Of a stretch of 10,769 nt of DNA, positions 8,001 through 10,769 are shown piece after piece. This DNA is from an uncultured Balneolaceae bacterium (GTDB lineage: Bacteria; Bacteroidota; Rhodothermia; Balneolales; Balneolaceae). The notes beneath the pieces are model-generated. The model had not been told where the DNA came from and made no database searches. It worked only from the letters and a program-made list of their open reading frames with translations. Both the position numbers and the translations under genes were made by a program. The stretch covers positions 1 to 10,769 of the forward strand of contig CALKWT010000247.1 in the NCBI GenBank assembly GCA_938003885.1, in the 5' to 3' direction. Every line of letters starts with the position of its first letter. Position 1 is the stretch's first letter.

Positions 8001-8469
8001 CCACAATCCCCTGTACGGTCCTCTGATAAAGCTCTAGTTTTTCAGGAATCTCTTTCTCGCGGATAACAATCACATCCCGGGTGGGAGGGAGAACCGCTTC
8101 CAGATTGGTCCCTTGTAAAAGCTTGTTCAGCACTTCGAAAACAGGGGCATTGCTCATATCAAGTGTCACCTTTTCACGTGGCATGATATCCGTATTATAG
8201 GATAGACCTACCCGCAGCTGCTCCGCGAGTATCTCCAGAGCAGACGCCAGATCGATCTGCTTCACCTTCATGGTAATCCGCATCTCCTCATCCCCCTGAT
8301 CCTGCAAGACGCTAAACTGTACCACCAGTTGGTCACTTTTGTTCGTATGCTGCTGATAACCCGAGGCGTACCCGCTCTGCAAAAAAACAGACGCTATGAC
8401 AGCACTGATAAAAAGCTTCCATCCTAACCGAAGGTTGCCTGATTTTAAACAAGTATTATTATTTGGCAT
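5011..8469 (-). CDS. SusC/RagA-family TonB-linked outer-membrane transporter with STN domain
   Basis: A TonB-dependent importer of 1152 residues. In order: signal peptide (residues about 1-36, hydrophobic core LFISAVIASVFL); STN domain (about 66-138), which in other transducers talks to an FecR anti-sigma; carboxypeptidase-regulatory-like beta domain (about 151-230, starting VQGIVVDAQT); the VVVGYG segment (241-246) that opens the plug; plug (about 252-365) with IRIRGTGTVN, PLIVIDGMP and the signature VESIDVLKDASAAAIYG ending VTTKGG; then a 22-strand-type barrel. A late DLNGDGLIDGDD stretch is the usual SusC family acidic loop, and the chain ends in a beta strand with terminal F. ATG at 8469 follows an A-rich leader without Shine-Dalgarno. 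It lies 53 bp after fecR and 54 bp (or 3 bp, depending on the susD start) before susD. The STN domain directly supports control by the adjacent sigma/FecR pair. Confidence 0.95.
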   Translation of the reverse strand: MPNNNTCLKSGNLRLGWKLFISAVIASVFLQSGYASGYQQHTNKSDQLVVQFSVLQDQGDEEMRITMKVKQIDLASALEILAEQLRVGLSYNTDIMPREKVTLDMSNAPVFEVLNKLLQGTNLEAVLPPTRDVIVIREKEIPEKLELYQRTVQGIVVDAQTNEALPGVNVVLQNSESETGSVIGTQTGLNGEYSLRIPDSVESPVLIFTYIGYQMQEVAVNNQTEINISLQSDIQMLEGLVVVGYGVQSQERITGSIASVRSDALEGQPITDLSTALQGQASGVEIVRSGGDPGAAGTIRIRGTGTVNNADPLIVIDGMPSDVSSLNNINSDDVESIDVLKDASAAAIYGNRAANGVILVTTKGGSFNQGLAVRFNTSVGFSNPINTVDVLDAPTLAQLKRERYTNDGLPVNPIWENTQYQTQQTNWQKELLGTGTIQDYNLSLQGGSQNSSFYISGNFADEKGMMKSSYFDRYGLKINSNHRIGDRINLRQNLTLSRTSGNTLETQSAQTGVLWSAIRFHPGLPVQYDDGSYSSSQISGEFGDINNPIFTVEEDSDSNNERRRVLGNVQAELELLQGLSLRGNVGLDYQLNDFYGFNVIISDQIRARSRNSLQRQFTESTSVLTELFLDFNKTFGNDHDFDGLAGVVLEKANGESVVASRQDYANESSEMRVLDAGDSVYLAGGSKWEDALLSYLGRVNYAYADKYLLTASLRYDGSSRFSPDNRWGVFPAASVGWRISEEEFFRGVMEGTGINNLRLTAGWGRSGNQNIARHQFLGLYGQNSQYSFLNSQVRGINQTRIPNPDISWETVEMLNFGLHAGLLGDLITTSLEYFIRDSKDVLLAPPTLGTLGTATIPDTNVGEIENKGFEIQVGYNNQFGEVDFSIRGNASFIQNKVTNLNDDFLGSRTYGRPNEELARTFQGHPIATFYGWKTDGLYQNQQEIDSDPNIANDSRRSNIRPGDVRFLDLNGDGLIDGDDRTILGNPHPDVVYGLNISSGYKNFTLNLHFVGSAGVEIFNADRMQGLDPTYPFNMYAEVENRWHGEGTSNSIPRMTTLRNNLNHRSSDLFIENGNYFRLKTMTLGYTLPVTLTNSLGLGNVRLDITGINVFTLTPYSGIDPELGYTDGNLQRNVDYAQYPQPRTWAFGLTVDF

Positions 8470-8522
8470 TTGATTTTATGTTTTGGCTTATCGTTTCAAA
8501 CTTCGTGCTAAAATTATTGACT

Positions 8523-9548
8523 TCACTCCGCAGCATACCAATGGACCCGGCCACTCTCTACGCTGAACTCAACACCGAGGGAGAGTGCAATGACATCGAA
8601 AGATTTTTCAGGGGATTCATTTGTAAATGTGGATGTGAGCTTGAGTTCAGAAATGGAACTCTTCTCGAAACTGCACTCTATGTCGTAGATTCTGTCTAAC
8701 TGAGTACACACCTGTTGCAGGGTGAGGCCGTCAAATACAAACCGGCCATCCATCCAGGCGAGATAGTTTTCTACGGCAAGGTCGTCTACAAGCAGGGTTC
8801 TCTGGTTGAGATCCAGATAGCCGTACTGACCCTTAGACAACGTCACCGAGAGATCTTCAACAGCGCTGTTACCCGATCTGTTCTGGAAACTGACCTTACC
8901 TTCGACGACCGCAACCTGAACATTATCCTGCCCCGGATTGGACCGCACATTGAAAGCTGTGCCCAGAACTTCCACTGTAGATTGATTGGCATGGATCACA
9001 AAAGGTTGATCCGGATTTCGGGCGACATCAAAATAGGCTTCTCCAACCAGCGTAATCTCGCGTTTTCCCTTCAGATAGTCGGAGGCGATGACGATCCTGG
9101 AGTTGCTGTTCATGCTGATATTGGTTCCATCCACAAGGACGATGTTGCGATTCTCTTCATCCAGGGTCTGAAACACAATCGGCTGCTGCTCGACGGACTG
9201 CAGATCTGCCAGGTTTCTTTCATAGTTAAGTGTAAAAAAGGAAGCAGTTGCAATGACGAGAAATGTGGCTGCGATTTTAACAGCATATCCCACCCAGTCG
9301 GTGCGGTGAAGAGAAAAGATTCCCGGCTTGCTTCGGATCTCCGAGCGGATCGACTGATAAAGTCTGTCGGAATCCAGATCGGGTACCAGGTCTTTCAGCT
9401 CTTTCCGATCCATCAGGCCGGCATCCACATCCAGTCTTTCCTCGAGATATTCCACACCCTCCTCCGTTTCGAACCAGTCCAGTACGGCCTGCGTTTCTTC
9501 CGGAGTTGTCTGGTTCAAGAAGAACTTATCTGCTAATCTTTTATTCAT
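8523..9548 (-). CDS. FecR-family anti-sigma factor with C-terminal DUF4974
   Basis: An inner-membrane regulator of 341 residues that holds the ECF sigma factor until the outer-membrane transporter signals. The N-terminal cytoplasmic part (1 to about 82) would bind sigma. One membrane helix spans about 86-107 (YAVKIAATFLVIATASFFTL). The periplasmic FecR domain spans about 125-235, with VLVDGT (137-142), ITLVGEAYFDVA (165-176), FVIHA (183-187) and VEVLGTAFNVR (192-202). The G196-T197 pair corresponds to the conserved Gly-Thr at which some FecR proteins (for example FoxR of Pseudomonas) self-cleave; cleavage here is inference. The C-terminal DUF4974 (about 263-340, starting YLAWMDGRFVFDG) is typical of Bacteroidota and is thought to contact the STN domain. 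ATG at 9548 has ACAGG a few bases upstream. A 417-bp gap separates it from its sigma gene, unusually far. Confidence 0.93.
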   Translation of the reverse strand: MNKRLADKFFLNQTTPEETQAVLDWFETEEGVEYLEERLDVDAGLMDRKELKDLVPDLDSDRLYQSIRSEIRSKPGIFSLHRTDWVGYAVKIAATFLVIATASFFTLNYERNLADLQSVEQQPIVFQTLDEENRNIVLVDGTNISMNSNSRIVIASDYLKGKREITLVGEAYFDVARNPDQPFVIHANQSTVEVLGTAFNVRSNPGQDNVQVAVVEGKVSFQNRSGNSAVEDLSVTLSKGQYGYLDLNQRTLLVDDLAVENYLAWMDGRFVFDGLTLQQVCTQLDRIYDIECSFEKSSISELKLTSTFTNESPEKSFDVIALSLGVEFSVESGRVHWYAAE

Positions 9549-9965
9549 AAAACCTGTTGTTCTGTTTAGTAGCTACACTGGCTGATACTACACTTCAAAG
9601 GAAGGAAAGTATTAGCACGTCAATTAATATTTTTTTAATTCTGCTTTTAAGGCGGTTACAGTCTTTCTTTATACTTATATATTACAACTTGTTAGGCTCC
9701 CCTAATCCTAAGGATGTAATCTCTGAATTTTAACTTCTGGAATAGAACTGCATAAGCGAAAGGGGAATCAGAAAGAGTCGGGACTGGGTTGAAGTCGAAA
9801 GGATAAGCCAAAAAAGTGCGTTCGTTCAGAAAATGTACTAAAGAGAGGGAGTCAGGTTAATATAAAGCATGCTCCATGGATTATAGAGCAGCAAAAGCGG
9901 ATCCCGTACTGCAGAGGCAGGTAAAACAAGAGAAGAACAGACTTCCTCAAAATGAAGAGAGCGCA
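9549..9965. other. 417-bp region without a convincing gene between sigma and fecR genes
   Basis: Neither strand shows a reading frame with protein-family features. The half near fecR (9600-9700) is AT-rich and would be the place for a separate fecR promoter; no strong consensus is visible. A small TTAGG-loop-CCTAA hairpin (about 9692-9705) lies within it. The half near the sigma gene (9720-9960) is strikingly purine-rich on the plus strand, with near-repeats AAGCGAAAGG (9755) and AAGTCGAAAGG (9792). A 40-codon plus-strand frame (9876-9998) of charged, low-complexity composition overlaps the 3' end of the sigma gene in antisense and has no ribosome site; I do not call it as a gene. An untranslated RNA or decayed gene is possible. 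Confidence 0.5.
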
Positions 9966-10559
9966 CTAAAAGAACAACGCCAGACCTGTTACAGATAAAA
10001 GGATAAGAATAATATCTGCGTGATCTCTCAAATAGCCCCGAATAAAGCGTGAACTCAGATAGTAGTGTGTTTTGACCGTCCGGATATTGATATTAAGCAG
10101 ATCGGCCACTTCGCTGTTGGAGTACCCTTTTATTGACCGTAATTCAAAGATCTCCCGCTTTCTCTCAGATAACTCCTCCATTCCGCGCTGAAGTATCTCG
10201 TGATACTCTCTATAGACGATCTCTTCTTCCGTGGAGTTACTGGAAGGTATGAGTGTCCGGTGGACCTCGATCATCGAAATAATCCCTTTTTTCTGATCTC
10301 GTAGCATGTTGATCAGATGATTTCTCAAGATCGTAAAGAGATAACCACTCAGGGATCGGGTCTCATCGAGAGAGTGTCGTTTATTCCAGAATTTAATAAA
10401 GGTCTCCTGCACTGCATCTTCAGCAAGCTCGGTACTTTTTACATACTTCCTGGCGATATAAAACATTTGAATGTGATAGCGGTCGTAGATCTGCCTGAAG
10501 GCTTCCTCATTGCCCCTCCGAATCTTCAAACCTAATTCTGTATCTGTAAAACCATCCAT
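9966..10559 (-). CDS. ECF (sigma-70 family) RNA polymerase sigma factor, Bacteroidota type
   Basis: A 197-residue extracytoplasmic-function sigma factor. Region 2 spans about residues 18-88 with FRQIYDRYHIQMFYIARKYV, then AEDAVQETFIKFW (46-58) for core binding and -10 recognition. Region 4 spans about 121-177 with LSERKREIFELRSIKGYSNSEVA and the helix-turn-helix GYSNSEVADLLNINIRTVKTH (145-165). Residues 180-197 form a hydrophobic tail (ADIILILLSVTGLALFF), a feature I know from other Bacteroidota ECF factors paired with FecR; it may touch the membrane or the anti-sigma. ATG at 10559 has AGAGAAG directly upstream. By position it should be held by the FecR protein encoded next and drive the susCD genes, and possibly the iol genes behind them. 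Confidence 0.94.
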   Translation of the reverse strand: MDGFTDTELGLKIRRGNEEAFRQIYDRYHIQMFYIARKYVKSTELAEDAVQETFIKFWNKRHSLDETRSLSGYLFTILRNHLINMLRDQKKGIISMIEVHRTLIPSSNSTEEEIVYREYHEILQRGMEELSERKREIFELRSIKGYSNSEVADLLNINIRTVKTHYYLSSRFIRGYLRDHADIILILLSVTGLALFF

Positions 10560-10769
10560 TCTTCTCTATCCCATAAGGACAAAAATTATTCTGAGCACCC
10601 TGCTGAGTTGAGCAAAAAAAAGTTTTTCAGTCAGGTTTTAATAAAAGCCATTGTAAAAAAAAATGCAAAATATTCCTACTGCAAAAAATTTTTAACATAT
10701 AAAAATATGTTGGTTTACCTTTTTTAATTAAAACAGTAACAGCCCGGTTATACAACTTTCCTGAAGTAT
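10560..10769 (-). promoter_or_regulatory. AT-rich leader and probable promoter region of the sigma gene
   Basis: This 210-bp stretch has no gene. It is much richer in A and T than the coding parts, with runs of eight A (10614-10621) and nine A (10655-10663) on the plus strand and several TTTTG elements on the minus strand (for example GAATATTTTG near 10665-10674) reminiscent of the Bacteroidota -7 element TAnnTTTG without matching it exactly. No confident -33/-7 pair could be assigned by eye. It most likely holds the promoter of the sigma gene and the end of whatever lies further right. Confidence 0.4.
10694..10711. repeat. AT-only inverted repeat AACATAT-AAAA-ATATGTT
   Basis: A perfect 7-bp inverted repeat around an AAAA loop. 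On the minus strand it is followed by AAAAATTTTTT, on the plus strand by GGTTTACC and a T run, so it could be a weak terminator for a gene to either side or a regulator site. The stem has only one G-C pair, so strong termination is unlikely. Confidence 0.35.

Noticed and set aside
8715..9536. 273-codon open frame on the plus strand
   Set aside because: It lies wholly antisense to fecR, whose domains are clear; the plus-strand product shows no family features and arises from codon bias of the true gene.
9690..9720. Telomere-like TTAGG repeats
   Set aside because: Only two imperfect copies, one of them part of a small hairpin; chance is sufficient.
1..10769. tRNA, rRNA, CRISPR array, insertion sequence or integrase remnants
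   Set aside because: I saw no cloverleaf with a matching CCA-end region, no regularly spaced repeats, no terminal inverted repeats and no transposase or recombinase motifs.

Overview
The window carries seven complete protein genes and one gene cut by the left edge, all on the minus strand, so the biological order runs from right to left. The paired SusC/SusD outer-membrane genes, the FecR-type anti-sigma factor with a DUF4974 end, the ECF sigma factor with a hydrophobic tail, and the A-rich leaders with poor Shine-Dalgarno sequences point to a member of the Bacteroidota or the related Balneolota/Rhodothermota group. I cannot place it more precisely from sequence alone.

Uptake and sensing block (about 10560 down to 3472). 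An AT-rich leader precedes an ECF sigma factor (9966-10559). A 417-bp stretch without a convincing gene follows, then a FecR-like anti-sigma factor (8523-9548), a SusC-type TonB-dependent transporter with an N-terminal STN signalling domain (5011-8469), and a SusD-type surface lipoprotein (3472 to about 4956). This is a classic trans-envelope loop: substrate binding at SusCD is passed through the STN domain to FecR, which releases the sigma factor.

Junction (3339-3471). A perfect 13-bp inverted repeat lies just after susD, next to a tandem 8-mer and a short palindrome. It probably separates high expression of susCD from the catabolic genes.

Catabolic block (3338 down to 1). An SDR reductase closely resembling YdfG (TTG start) is followed by IolB (5-deoxy-glucuronate isomerase), IolC (5-dehydro-2-deoxygluconokinase) and, overlapping IolC by ATGA, an aldolase-like protein of the Cgl0159 family that runs off the left edge. 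Together these read as the lower branch of myo-inositol catabolism: 5-deoxy-glucuronate to 2-deoxy-5-keto-gluconate (IolB), its 6-phosphate (IolC), cleavage to dihydroxyacetone phosphate and malonate semialdehyde (inferred for the Cgl0159-like protein), and possibly reduction of malonate semialdehyde to 3-hydroxypropionate (inferred for the SDR). The upper-branch genes (iolG, iolE, iolD) are not in the window and may lie to the left.

The main point of interest is an ECF/FecR-controlled SusCD pair joined to inositol genes, with non-classical candidates for the aldolase step and the malonate-semialdehyde step.
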